Shown here piece by piece: positions 51,153-59,105 of a stretch of 64,000 nucleotides of DNA. Each line of letters begins with the position of its first letter. Position 1 is the stretch's first letter. The stretch is from assembly GCA_017420755.1 (NCBI GenBank), contig JAFQOG010000028.1:62001-126000 (forward strand). Direction: 5' to 3'. The position numbers were made by a program, and so were the translations under genes. The DNA comes from Clostridia bacterium. GTDB lineage: Bacteria > Bacillota > Clostridia > Oscillospirales > CAG-272. The notes beneath the pieces are model-generated. The model made no database searches, had not been told where the DNA came from, and was given only the letters and a program-made list of their open reading frames with translations.

Positions 51153-51845
51153 TTATTTCACCCTTTCAAAGGTTAAAATCATTTCGCCACCGTCTGCGTT
51201 TTTTCCAGTTAAGGTGAGAGTGTCACCGTTTACCTTGTATGAAACTGCTTCAACAGGGGCTTTGATATTTTCATCAATTTCATAAGAAATAAAAAGGTTG
51301 TCTTCCTTTAAGGAATATAAAAACGAGTCCTCGCCCATAGAGCTACTTGCTTTTCCTGTATAGTCCTTGTTAAAGGTGAAAATTTCGTTTTTGTTCTCGG
51401 TGCTTCTCCAGCTACCAACAATATCGTTGTTTGCTTTGTTATAGTCAAGCTCGTATGGTATAAGCTCCATTTCAAGAGTCTTTGAATCGAGCACCTGACA
51501 GATAACCAAAACATTTTTTCTTGTTATTGAGAAGTCATTTTTATCGGTGTAGCCGTTGTTCCATTTGACAACCATTGTGTTGTCGCCTTCAATTTTGTAG
51601 GTCGCTTCCTCGCTTTGCATCAAAATACCGAAGGAGTAAACGGAGCGAACAACTGTTCCGTCGCTAAAAAACTCGTAGGTTTGATATTCCTGCTCGTTTG
51701 GCTCCTTTTCCTGCCAAACACCAACTAAGGATTCACCATCGTAAACATAATTTTCATCATATTTTGATATATATTTGCCACATCCACACGCTGATACACA
51801 CAAAATGGTTATAAGTAAAAGCGTGCAAAGAATAAATTTCTTCAT
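51153..51845 (-). CDS. lipoprotein with two lipocalin-like repeats
   Basis: 230 residues. Signal peptide and lipobox VSAC; AGGAG before the ATG. Two similar halves begin LVGVWQEKEP and IVGSWRSTEN, each followed by a strand with FF or TF and a DGT/DYTG turn, the GxW pattern of lipocalin-like domains. Surface-exposed, ligand unknown. Confidence 0.82.
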   Translation of the reverse strand: MKKFILCTLLLITILCVSACGCGKYISKYDENYVYDGESLVGVWQEKEPNEQEYQTYEFFSDGTVVRSVYSFGILMQSEEATYKIEGDNTMVVKWNNGYTDKNDFSITRKNVLVICQVLDSKTLEMELIPYELDYNKANNDIVGSWRSTENKNEIFTFNKDYTGKASSSMGEDSFLYSLKEDNLFISYEIDENIKAPVEAVSYKVNGDTLTLTGKNADGGEMILTFERVK

Positions 51846-51853
51846 TTTTTCTC

Positions 51854-52477
51854 CTAATTTAAAAATTTATCTAAATCAGAGGGAGCAATATTGTATCCCT
51901 CCATTAAAATTTCGTTCCCGTCATATGAATAGAGTAGCATATGGCAGTTAGACATAACTGTGTCAAAGTTGTCAACCGTGGGCGCGATTTTTTGATGCTC
52001 GGCATAAATTCTTGTCACCGAGCCGTGGGAAACCACAATAATTTTCTCACCCATTTTTAAATTGTCCTTTATAAATCCATCAACACGTGAAACGACATCG
52101 TCAACCATTTCAAGCCCCTTAACCGTTTCAACATCGTGCAAAATTGCAGGAGAGCCAAACGTATATGGCTTACCCGAAAGCTCACCAAAATCACGCTCTG
52201 TTAGTCTTTGGTCAACTGAAAATGGACAACCAAGCGCCGAGCTGATTTTTTCGCCCGTAATCTTAGCGCGTGATAGAGGACTTGCAAAAACCTTATCAAT
52301 TTTCAAGCCCAAGCGCTCACAAGATGCCTTGATTGAAAGAGAAGCGGTGTCGGCTTGAGAAAGTCCTGTTTCGTTTAGTGGGATTTCGTCGCGTCCCTGC
52401 AAAAGCTTCTTTAAATTCCAGTCGGTTTGACCGTGACGCACAAAAAATACATAGCCCTTTTTATTGTCAAGCTTCAT
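51854..52477 (-). CDS. histidine phosphatase (phosphoglycerate mutase-like)
   Basis: 207 residues. VRHGQTDWNLKKLLQGR has the catalytic His; FASPLSRAKITGEKIS, DFGELSGKPY and the second His in VVSHGSVTR complete the family. The substrate may be a phosphosugar or nucleotide, or an alpha-ribazole-type phosphate; it cannot be told. It overlaps the dut stop by 1 bp. Confidence 0.91.
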   Translation of the reverse strand: MKLDNKKGYVFFVRHGQTDWNLKKLLQGRDEIPLNETGLSQADTASLSIKASCERLGLKIDKVFASPLSRAKITGEKISSALGCPFSVDQRLTERDFGELSGKPYTFGSPAILHDVETVKGLEMVDDVVSRVDGFIKDNLKMGEKIIVVSHGSVTRIYAEHQKIAPTVDNFDTVMSNCHMLLYSYDGNEILMEGYNIAPSDLDKFLN

Positions 52478-52914
52478 TATTTTGTTCCTGTTGAGCCAAA
52501 GCCACCCGCACCACGTGCAGTATCGCTAAGCTCGTCAACCACGTCAAATTCTGCCTTTAAAAATGGAGCAATTACCATTTGCGCAATTCTTTCGCCAGCA
52601 CCAATGGTCTGTTCTTCATTTGAATGATTGTGAAGTGCAACCATAACCTCACCGCGGTAGTCAGCGTCAACCACGCCAACCTTGTTTGCTGGAGCAAGAC
52701 CACGCTTAGATGCTAAGCCACTTCTTGCATAAATAAATGCACCATAGCCAACCGGCACCTCAATTGCAAGACCAGTCTTTATAAGCTTTGTCTCGCCTGG
52801 CAAAATTGTAATATCGCTATCAATACAAGCATAGAGGTCAGCACCTGCTGAATATTCTGAGCCGTAGGTTGGGATAACGGCATTTTCGTTTAATTTTTTA
52901 ATATTAACCTTCAT
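52477..52914 (-). CDS. dut: dUTP diphosphatase
   Basis: 145-residue trimeric dUTPase. All five motifs are visible: SAGADLYACI, ARSGLASKRGL, VGVVDADYRGEV, RIAQMVIAP and the flexible C-terminal GAGGFGSTG. It makes dUMP and keeps uracil out of DNA. GAGGAG before the ATG. It follows a DNA-alkylation repair gene. Confidence 0.97.
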   Translation of the reverse strand: MKVNIKKLNENAVIPTYGSEYSAGADLYACIDSDITILPGETKLIKTGLAIEVPVGYGAFIYARSGLASKRGLAPANKVGVVDADYRGEVMVALHNHSNEEQTIGAGERIAQMVIAPFLKAEFDVVDELSDTARGAGGFGSTGTK

Positions 52915-52915
52915 A

Positions 52916-53599
52916 TTATCTCCTCAGAGTTTTTAGATAAGACCTTTGTTCATCTGAAATTCTAAAGCTTTCGCACGTCTTTTGAATCGCCTTGTTGTGA
53001 ACCCACGCATCAAGCACTTCATCCTTCAAAATAGAAAGCGATTCTTCATATTTCTTTATAAGCATAAAGGAAACAAGCCAAGCAAGAGCCATATTTACAT
53101 AATATTCCTCGCTTTTAATTTTCGAACAAATTTTCAAAAGCTCGTCAATATAATCGTCAGTAATATAGTAATTAAGCAAGCAGACAAGCCCAAAGCGAAC
53201 CGTGTATGTTTCCTTTGAATCAAGGCAGAAAAGAACCAAAGGGTAAGCCTCTTTTTTATTCTTGAACAAGCTCTTTAAATGGCAAACAAGCCCGTCACAA
53301 ACTGCCCAGTTGTCAACATAAGGCAAAAATTCGAGCAAATATTTTTGTATCTCCTCATGGGAAGCCTTGATTTTACCAAGCATAAATGCGTGAACGATAT
53401 TCTCGTCATAGTATTTGTGGGGCAGAGAAGATAGAAAATTTTCACCCTCTTTTGTATTTGCATATTTTTTTGCAATAGCCTGAGCCTTTGGTGCACGTAA
53501 GCCGAGAATCGTTTTTTCGTCGATTGTTGGAAGCAGCTTTCCTTGAAAGTCTTTATATTTTGAATCAGAGTTCTTTAAAATTTCATCTAATATTTCCAT
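52916..53599 (-). CDS. DNA alkylation repair protein, AlkD-like
   Basis: 227-residue HEAT-repeat DNA glycosylase. The N-terminal KYKDFQGKLLPTIDEKTILG, the NWAVCD motif (Trp and catalytic Asp) and VRFG with the conserved Arg match AlkD, which removes bulky or charged N3/N7-alkyl purines without base flipping. No Shine-Dalgarno sequence is present; the promoter is so close that the mRNA should be leaderless. First gene of the operon with dut. Confidence 0.9.
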   Translation of the reverse strand: MEILDEILKNSDSKYKDFQGKLLPTIDEKTILGLRAPKAQAIAKKYANTKEGENFLSSLPHKYYDENIVHAFMLGKIKASHEEIQKYLLEFLPYVDNWAVCDGLVCHLKSLFKNKKEAYPLVLFCLDSKETYTVRFGLVCLLNYYITDDYIDELLKICSKIKSEEYYVNMALAWLVSFMLIKKYEESLSILKDEVLDAWVHNKAIQKTCESFRISDEQRSYLKTLRR

Positions 53600-53606
53600 A
53601 CATTAT

Positions 53607-53635
53607 ATTATAACAAATTTTTGTATTGTTTTCAA
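53607..53635 (-). promoter_or_regulatory. promoter of the alkD-dut operon giving a leaderless mRNA
   Basis: TTGAAA (53630-53635), 17 bp, TATAAT (53607-53612) on the minus strand. The -10 box ends only seven bases before the ATG at 53599, so transcription should begin at or within a base or two of the start codon. Confidence 0.75.
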
Positions 53636-53646
53636 TATAAAGCAAG

Positions 53647-53677
53647 AAAAAAGCCAAGCTTTTGCTTGGCTTTTTTT
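53647..53677 (-). terminator. bidirectional intrinsic terminator after fucO
   Basis: AAAGCCAAGC-TTTT-GCTTGGCTTT stem, A run on one side and T run on the other. Confidence 0.93.
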
Positions 53678-53678
53678 A

Positions 53679-54827
53679 TTAGAATACCTTCTTGTAAAGT
53701 GCTAAGATATCTTCCTCTGTGATTGGTTGTGGGTTGCCACCTGTGCAAACATCGTTGAATGCGTCATTTGCAAGCTGTGGAAGAGCCTCCTCAGGAATAC
53801 CAATCTCGCGAAGTGTTTGAGGAATGCCAAGGTCGAGTGAAAGCTTTTTAACAGCATCAACTGCTGCTTTTGCAGCTTCTTCTGGTGTCATACCTGTTGT
53901 GTCAACGCCCATAGCCTTTGCAATTCTACCATATTTAACGATAGAGGAAGGCATATTGAATTCCATAACAGTTGGGAGAAGGAGTGCGTTTGCCACACCG
54001 TGAGCGATATCAAATCTTGCGCCAAGTGGGTGAGCCATTGAGTGAACACATCCAAGGCCTACGTTGGAGAACGCCATGCCTGCAACATATTGACCAAGAG
54101 CCATTTGCTCTCTTGCTTCCATATTTGAACCATCAAATGTAGCTGCTCTTAGGTTGTCAGCGATAATTTTAATAGCATTGATTTCGAGAATGTTTGAAAG
54201 ATGCCAAGCGCCCTTTGTAATGTAGCCCTCTATTGCGTGTGTGAGTGCATCCATACCAGTAGCAGCGGTTAGTCCCTTAGGCATTGTAGCCATAAGCTCA
54301 GCATCAACAATTGCAAGAACAGGGATGTCGTTAGGGTCAACGCATACCATCTTTCTGCCAGATTCCTCATCTGTGATAACATAGTTGATTGTAACCTCAG
54401 CGGCAGTACCGGCTGTTGTTGGGAGTGCGATAATGTCAACGCACTTTTTCTTTGTGTCAGCAACGCCCTCAAGTGAAACAACGTCACTAAACTCTGGGTT
54501 GTTTATAATGATTGCGATAGCCTTTGCAGTATCGATTGCGCTTCCACCACCGATAGCGATAACGAAGTCGGCACCTGAAGCCTTATATGCCTCAACACCG
54601 CCTTTAACATTGTTTACGGTTGGGTTAGCCTTGAACTCTGAGAAGATTTCGTATGGGAAATCACCGAGAACGTCTGTAACGAGCTTAACTGTACCAAATT
54701 TGATAAGATCCTTGTCCGCTACGATAAAAGCCTTATTGTAGCCTCTTTTTAGAACCTCAGCTGCGAGTGCTTCTCTTGAGCCGGCACCAAAATAAGATGT
54801 TTCGTTGAGAATGAATCTGTTTGTCAT
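53679..54827 (-). CDS. fucO: lactaldehyde reductase (iron-containing alcohol dehydrogenase)
   Basis: 382 residues. The start MTNRFILNETSYFGAGS and VSLEGVADTKKK, TTAGTAAEVTINYVITDEE, ATGMDALTHAIEGYIT and QYVAGMAFSNVGLG match E. coli FucO almost block by block. Metal ligands are the Asp and His of MDALTHA, the His of VHSMAHP and the His of IAHGVA. It reduces L-lactaldehyde to 1,2-propanediol with NADH during rhamnose or fucose fermentation. This fits the GH78 rhamnosidase in the same window. Confidence 0.95.
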   Translation of the reverse strand: MTNRFILNETSYFGAGSREALAAEVLKRGYNKAFIVADKDLIKFGTVKLVTDVLGDFPYEIFSEFKANPTVNNVKGGVEAYKASGADFVIAIGGGSAIDTAKAIAIIINNPEFSDVVSLEGVADTKKKCVDIIALPTTAGTAAEVTINYVITDEESGRKMVCVDPNDIPVLAIVDAELMATMPKGLTAATGMDALTHAIEGYITKGAWHLSNILEINAIKIIADNLRAATFDGSNMEAREQMALGQYVAGMAFSNVGLGCVHSMAHPLGARFDIAHGVANALLLPTVMEFNMPSSIVKYGRIAKAMGVDTTGMTPEEAAKAAVDAVKKLSLDLGIPQTLREIGIPEEALPQLANDAFNDVCTGGNPQPITEEDILALYKKVF

Positions 54828-54862
54828 TTTGGAATACTCCTTTAATATAATTTATTACTTAC

Positions 54863-54892
54863 AGTATACCATCAATGTAAATTGAATTTCAA
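54863..54892 (-). promoter_or_regulatory. promoter of fucO
   Basis: TTGAAA (54887-54892), 18 bp, TATACT (54863-54868) on the minus strand. Confidence 0.7.
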
Positions 54893-54949
54893 CACCTAAA
54901 AAGAAAAATCTAAAAAATTTTAGTTAAAACAAGTGTTTTAAATAAAAAC

Positions 54950-54978
54950 TTGACAAATTTGTAAAAAAGTAGTATAAT
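54950..54978 (+). promoter_or_regulatory. consensus promoter of the marR/acyl-CoA synthetase operon
   Basis: TTGACA (54950-54955), 17 bp, TATAAT (54973-54978). Confidence 0.92.
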
Positions 54979-54983
54979 TAAAA

Positions 54984-54999
54984 TGTTGAGCAGTCAACA
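54984..54999 (+). promoter_or_regulatory. palindromic operator for the MarR-family regulator
   Basis: TGTTGA-GCAG-TCAACA, perfect half-sites with a 4-base spacer, five bases after the -10 box and over the transcription start. It lies 21 bp before the marR ATG and is most simply an autoregulatory site. Confidence 0.7.
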
Positions 55000-55020
55000 A
55001 CAACCTGTGTAGGAGGGAAA

Positions 55021-55464
55021 ATGGAAGGCGAAAGATTTACCCCGTTCGTTTTGTTAATTGAAAGAATTTCAAAGAATATCAAGCGAATCGCGGACAAGGA
55101 AATGGAGCCATATGGGCTTCGTTCATCGCATGTTATGTGCATGCTTCAGCTCGCAAAAACCAAGGATGGTTTATCTTCTTCAGCTCTTGCTGATGCCTGT
55201 GGCGTTGACAAGGCTTTCATTTCTCGTATTACAAACGAGCTTTTAGAGAAGGGCTGTATCGAGAAGGAAGACAATTCGCAAAAGAAGTATAAAACCAATT
55301 TCATCTTGACCGACAAAGGCAAAGAAATCAATAAAAAAATGACAGAAATTGTATCAAACTATGTTCGTTTAGTAAATCAGAATGTTTCTAAAAAGGCAAT
55401 TGAAAATTTTTATGAGGTGCTAAATGAATTTGACTCTGAAATTTCAGATATAATAAGCGACTAA
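55021..55464 (+). CDS. MarR-family transcriptional regulator
   Basis: 147 residues. The winged helix has LSSSALADACGVDKAFISRI and the wing LEKGCIEKEDNSQKKYKTNF, with flanking dimer helices. The next gene is an acyl-CoA synthetase, so fatty acids or their CoA esters are the likely effector, in analogy with FabT/FadR-like MarR members. AGGAGG before the ATG. Confidence 0.92.
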   Translation: MEGERFTPFVLLIERISKNIKRIADKEMEPYGLRSSHVMCMLQLAKTKDGLSSSALADACGVDKAFISRITNELLEKGCIEKEDNSQKKYKTNFILTDKGKEINKKMTEIVSNYVRLVNQNVSKKAIENFYEVLNEFDSEISDIISD

Positions 55465-55501
55465 ATATAGGACATTCAATAGCTAATAAAAGGAGAGAAA
55501 G

Positions 55502-57238
55502 ATGTCACAAGAAAAATTTGAGCTTAAAAATTTATACGAGCTTGTTGATGGTGCAAACAATAAGTTTGCTAATAAGACGGTATATAAATTCAATAGAACC
55601 AAGGATGAAGAGGTTTCAATTACATATGGTGAATATTACCATTATGTAAGAAAGCTCACCCTTGCAATGAACGAGATAGGCATTAAGGACCAAAAGGTTG
55701 TTGTTATGGGTGAAACCAGCGTTCAATGGATGGCAACCTATATGGCAACTGTTTTTGCCGGTGGTGTTATCGTTCCACTTGACCCAGGTCTTTTACACGA
55801 GGAAATTATAAACTTTATCAATTTATCCGAGGCTAAGGTTGTTGTTTATTCAAACACCTTTGAATCGCTTTTCAAGGAGCAGGAGGCAGCCCTTCCTACC
55901 GTTGAAAAATTCGTTATGACAAACAAGGCTCTCTTTACTCTTGAGCCTGACGAGGAATATGTTGATGAGAAATATATTTCATATAGAAGCTTGCTTACAA
56001 TGGGCGAAAAGCTTTATAAGGAATATAATGAGTCGAACGATGATAACAAATTTGACTTCTTTGACCAGGATACCGAAAAGATGCAAATTTTGCTCTTTAC
56101 CTCTGGTACAACAGGCACAAGTAAGGGCGTTATGCTAAACCAAAGAAACATTTGTGCAGTTGAAAATGATATTTTCCCTGTATTTAGCATTTTAGGTCCG
56201 GATGACGTTGTTTTATCAGTATTGCCACCTCATCATACATATGAGCTTGCAACTGCTATGCTTGCACCATTTATGCTTGGCGCAACAATTTCAATCAGTG
56301 ACGGACTTAAATATGTTGTAAAGAATATCAAGCAATTCCAGCCAACAATTATGACCTTGGTTCCTTTGTTTGCTTCAACCTTCTATAAAACAATCCAAAA
56401 AAATGTTGAAAAGCAAGGCAAGACAAAGAAATTAAAGAAGGGTATGAAAATCAGCAAATTCCTTCGTTTCTTTGGAATTGACGTAAGAAGAAAGCTCTTT
56501 AAGGACATTCATGAGGTGTTTGGTGGCAGACTCAAATACTTGGTTGTTGGTGGCGCTGCCTTGAATCCTGAAATCATTGAATTTTTTGACGCAATCGGCA
56601 TTCAAATGTCGCAGGGCTATGGAATTACCGAGTGCGCACCACTTATTTCCGTTGTTCCACTCGACAAGTTTAACACCCACTCCTGCGGCAAGCCGATGGA
56701 AGGTGTTAAGGTTAGAATCGAGAAGGAAAGAGAAGAGGATAACTACGGTGAAATCGTTGTTACCGGTAAAAACGTAATGCTCGGCTATTATAATCGCCCA
56801 GACCTAACTGCTGAGGTTATGACAGATGACGGCTGGTTCAGAACAGGTGACTACGGCTACGTTGACAAAAAAGGCTATATCTACATCACAGGTAGAAAAA
56901 AGAACATAATTATAGCATCTAATGGTAAAAACGTATTCCCAGAGGAAATTGAGGAATATATTGAAACAATACCATACGTTTCAGAGGTTGTCGTTGTAGG
57001 ACGTGAAAACGAAAAAACAGGCGATACTGTTATTGCTGCTGTTGTTGTCCCAAACTACGATGAATGTGACGCTCACGGATTACACGAGGACGAAACAATT
57101 TATGAGGCGATTAACCATGCAGTTCACGACCTAAATCAAAAGCTTGAATCATTTAAGCACGTTAGCGTTGTTGAGCTTCGCAAGGAGCCATTTGAAAAAA
57201 CAGCCTCACGTAAAATCAAGAGATTCTTAGTTAAGTAA
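55502..57238 (+). CDS. long-chain acyl-CoA synthetase (AMP-forming)
   Basis: 578-residue ANL-superfamily enzyme. Motifs: LLFTSGTTGTSKGVML (AMP loop), VVGGAALNPE, QGYGITECAP, WFRTGDYGYV, YITGRKKNIII with the hinge, and the catalytic Lys near the end (KTASRKIKR). It activates fatty acids for phospholipid use or turnover. It follows marR by 37 bp with AAAGGAG. Confidence 0.93.
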   Translation: MSQEKFELKNLYELVDGANNKFANKTVYKFNRTKDEEVSITYGEYYHYVRKLTLAMNEIGIKDQKVVVMGETSVQWMATYMATVFAGGVIVPLDPGLLHEEIINFINLSEAKVVVYSNTFESLFKEQEAALPTVEKFVMTNKALFTLEPDEEYVDEKYISYRSLLTMGEKLYKEYNESNDDNKFDFFDQDTEKMQILLFTSGTTGTSKGVMLNQRNICAVENDIFPVFSILGPDDVVLSVLPPHHTYELATAMLAPFMLGATISISDGLKYVVKNIKQFQPTIMTLVPLFASTFYKTIQKNVEKQGKTKKLKKGMKISKFLRFFGIDVRRKLFKDIHEVFGGRLKYLVVGGAALNPEIIEFFDAIGIQMSQGYGITECAPLISVVPLDKFNTHSCGKPMEGVKVRIEKEREEDNYGEIVVTGKNVMLGYYNRPDLTAEVMTDDGWFRTGDYGYVDKKGYIYITGRKKNIIIASNGKNVFPEEIEEYIETIPYVSEVVVVGRENEKTGDTVIAAVVVPNYDECDAHGLHEDETIYEAINHAVHDLNQKLESFKHVSVVELRKEPFEKTASRKIKRFLVK

Positions 57239-57244
57239 AATCAT

Positions 57245-57269
57245 AGAGAGGGGCTTGCCTCTCTCTTTT
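57245..57269 (+). terminator. hairpin terminator after the acyl-CoA synthetase gene
   Basis: AGAGAGG-GGCTTG-CCTCTCT stem followed by CTTTTA; the T run is short, so it may be weak. Confidence 0.7.
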
Positions 57270-57351
57270 ACTTTGTTTATGTTGAACAAAAAGATAAGTT
57301 AAGATAAGAATATTTTTTTCGATAAAAAATAACATTTTTTATAAAAAACTA

Positions 57352-57380
57352 TTGAAAAATTGCATCGTTGCATTTATAAT
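57352..57380 (+). promoter_or_regulatory. promoter of purC
   Basis: TTGAAA (57352-57357), 17 bp, TATAAT (57375-57380). The spacer contains the repeat TTGCATcGTTGCAT. No purine riboswitch is seen between promoter and gene. Confidence 0.8.
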
Positions 57381-57419
57381 ATTTTTGTAAGAAATGCTAT
57401 GCATTAAAGGAGATAAAAT

Positions 57420-58118
57420 ATGAAAAAGCTTTATACAGGTAAAACAAAAGACGTTTACGCACTTGAGAATGGCAACGTTCTTTTAAAGTTCAAGGATGAC
57501 TGCACAGGCAAAGACGGCGTTTTTGATCCAGGTGAAAACTCAGTCGGACTTACAATTGACGGTATAGGCAAGGCAAATCTTGAAACATCCGTTTACTATT
57601 TTGAAATGCTAAAGAAGGCAGGAATAAAAACTCACTATATTTCTGCTGATATCGAAAATGCTACAATGGAGGTTCTTCCTGCTGAATGCTTCGGTAAGGA
57701 GCTTGGCGGTGGCGGACTTGAGGTTATCTGCCGTTTAGTTGCAACAGGTAGCTTCATTCGTAGATATGGCGAGTACATTAAGGACGGAACCCCTCTCGAG
57801 GGCGGATATGTTGAATGTACCTTTAAGAATGACGAAAAGGGCGATCCACTTGTAACTGGCGAGGGTCTTGTTGCTCTTAAGGTTATGACAAAGGAAATGT
57901 TTGAGAGCTTGAAGGAGCAAACACTTAAAATCACAAAGATTGTTGCTGATGACCTAAAGACAATCGGTCTTGACCTTTGGGATATTAAGTTTGAGTTTGG
58001 CTACAACAACGGTCAGGTTGTTCTTATTGACGAGATTGCATCAGGCAATATGCGTGTTTATAAGGACGGCGTTATTGTAAATCCTGTTGAGCTTACAAAG
58101 CTTATCAACAATAGATAA
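57420..58118 (+). CDS. purC: phosphoribosylaminoimidazole-succinocarboxamide synthase
   Basis: 232-residue SAICAR synthetase. The P-loop-like start [28 protein letters not shown], the [11 protein letters not shown] segment and [16 protein letters not shown] are the family marks. It joins CAIR and aspartate with ATP in purine synthesis. It stands alone, without other pur genes in the window. AAAGGAG before the ATG. Confidence 0.96.
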   Translation: MKKLYTGKTKDVYALENGNVLLKFKDDCTGKDGVFDPGENSVGLTIDGIGKANLETSVYYFEMLKKAGIKTHYISADIENATMEVLPAECFGKELGGGGLEVICRLVATGSFIRRYGEYIKDGTPLEGGYVECTFKNDEKGDPLVTGEGLVALKVMTKEMFESLKEQTLKITKIVADDLKTIGLDLWDIKFEFGYNNGQVVLIDEIASGNMRVYKDGVIVNPVELTKLINNR

Positions 58119-58175
58119 TTAGAGGCTGCAAGATACGTGCAAAACCGAAATCACACTATAAGCAAAACTAATATG

Positions 58176-58203
58176 TAGGGGAGGGGCTTGCTCCTCCCGT
58201 ATC
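58176..58203 (+). terminator. hairpin after purC
   Basis: GGGAGG/CCTCCC with inner GC pairs, then GTATCTTTT. It is the probable purC terminator, or a palindromic unit like the one at 57245. Confidence 0.6.
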
Positions 58204-58232
58204 TTTTATGTAGAATAAATAAAAAGGACTCA

Positions 58233-58264
58233 GAAGGGAACCTGCGATAGAGCAGGTTCCCTTC
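58233..58264. repeat. perfect 13-bp inverted repeat at the left side of the island
   Basis: GAAGGGAACCTGC/GCAGGTTCCCTTC with a GATAGA loop. No T run follows on the plus strand; on the minus strand a T run lies some eight bases away. It sits between purC and the TnpV gene, where the gene content changes. Confidence 0.7.
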
Positions 58265-58337
58265 AAACTTTGTTGATTGGTTTGGATGCGAGGATGAATT
58301 GTAGTAAAATCAAAATTTAATTTTGGAGGATACTACA

Positions 58338-58721
58338 ATGAAAAAGAACTTTGAATCCCTTTATGAAAACCTCGGAGGAACCTACCGCGAGGAAAACGGA
58401 TACCTTATACCCGATATTGCACTTCCCGAACAGACCGACTATCAAATCGGTAAGTATGGACGGATGCACCTTGACTACATAAAGCAGCACCGTCGCGGAA
58501 GGTACACAATTCTGCTGACCGAAGGCAAGTTAAACAATCGGTTGCACGAAATCGACCTTGAAGCAAATGAGCTGATTGAAAGCATCATCCCCCGTCTTGC
58601 CGCCGAAAGAGGTGTTGACGAGGACTTGAAAGCCCGCGATATGCTCCGTTGGGTTGCCGAGATGAATAACATCAAGGTAAGCGCGGAAGAAATCGTTTTG
58701 CGGGAGGTGATCTGCGGATGA
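58338..58721 (+). CDS. TnpV-family transposon-encoded protein
   Basis: 127 residues from ATG 58338, preceded by GGAGG. The family pattern is DIALPEQTDYQIGKYGRMH, DYIKQHRRGRYTILLTEGKL and EANELIESIIPRLAAERGV. TnpV is a passenger of Tn4451-like and related clostridial elements; its job is unknown. Codons ending in C or G are commoner here than in the neighbours, which suggests transfer. No TnpX-type recombinase is nearby. Confidence 0.9.
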   Translation: MKKNFESLYENLGGTYREENGYLIPDIALPEQTDYQIGKYGRMHLDYIKQHRRGRYTILLTEGKLNNRLHEIDLEANELIESIIPRLAAERGVDEDLKARDMLRWVAEMNNIKVSAEEIVLREVICG

Positions 58722-58984
58722 TGTCAATCCTGCAAGAACTGTGGCGTGGAAACATCTGCCCTCAAACCGATAGTCGCAACCACTCTCCCGAAATGAAGGA
58801 GCTTATGGAATATATGGCGCGGCATCACGACGACCTACTCAAAACAATGACCGACGATCAAAAGGAAATCTTTGAAAAGTTAGACGATTGTTGGAGCGAG
58901 TATGCGAGCTATGCCGAAGAAGCCATCTTTACATACGCTTTCAAACTCGGTATGCAAATAGCCATTAAAACACTAACCGAATAA
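58718..58984 (+). CDS. DUF6809-like small protein downstream of TnpV
   Basis: 88 residues: a helical protein with SILQELWRGNICP at the start and a C-terminal YASYAEEAIFTYAFKLGMQI. This small family is usually found directly after TnpV, as here, where the start overlaps the TnpV stop by four bases. GGGAGGTG lies ahead. Function unknown. Confidence 0.82.
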   Translation: MMSILQELWRGNICPQTDSRNHSPEMKELMEYMARHHDDLLKTMTDDQKEIFEKLDDCWSEYASYAEEAIFTYAFKLGMQIAIKTLTE

Positions 58985-58988
58985 CCTA

Positions 58989-59017
58989 CTGCGGCGGGAG
59001 AAATCTCGCCGCTTTTT
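58989..59017 (+). terminator. intrinsic terminator after the TnpV pair
   Basis: GCGGCGGGAG/CTCGCCGC stem with one bulge, AAAT loop and five T. Confidence 0.85.
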
Positions 59018-59041
59018 GATTATACATCCTCTCGCTACTTA

Positions 59042-59070
59042 TTGAAAAAACTCCCATAATGTGATATAAT
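59042..59070 (+). promoter_or_regulatory. promoter of the AbiH/SIR2-like module
   Basis: TTGAAA (59042-59047), 17 bp, TATAAT (59065-59070), so the module is transcribed on its own. Confidence 0.85.
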
Positions 59071-59105
59071 ATGTGTGGAAATAATATTTCATTTGGAGGA
59101 AAAAT

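Noticed and set aside
57239-57419. Purine riboswitch before purC
   Set aside because: No conserved guanine-aptamer core and the promoter is only about 40 bp from the ATG.
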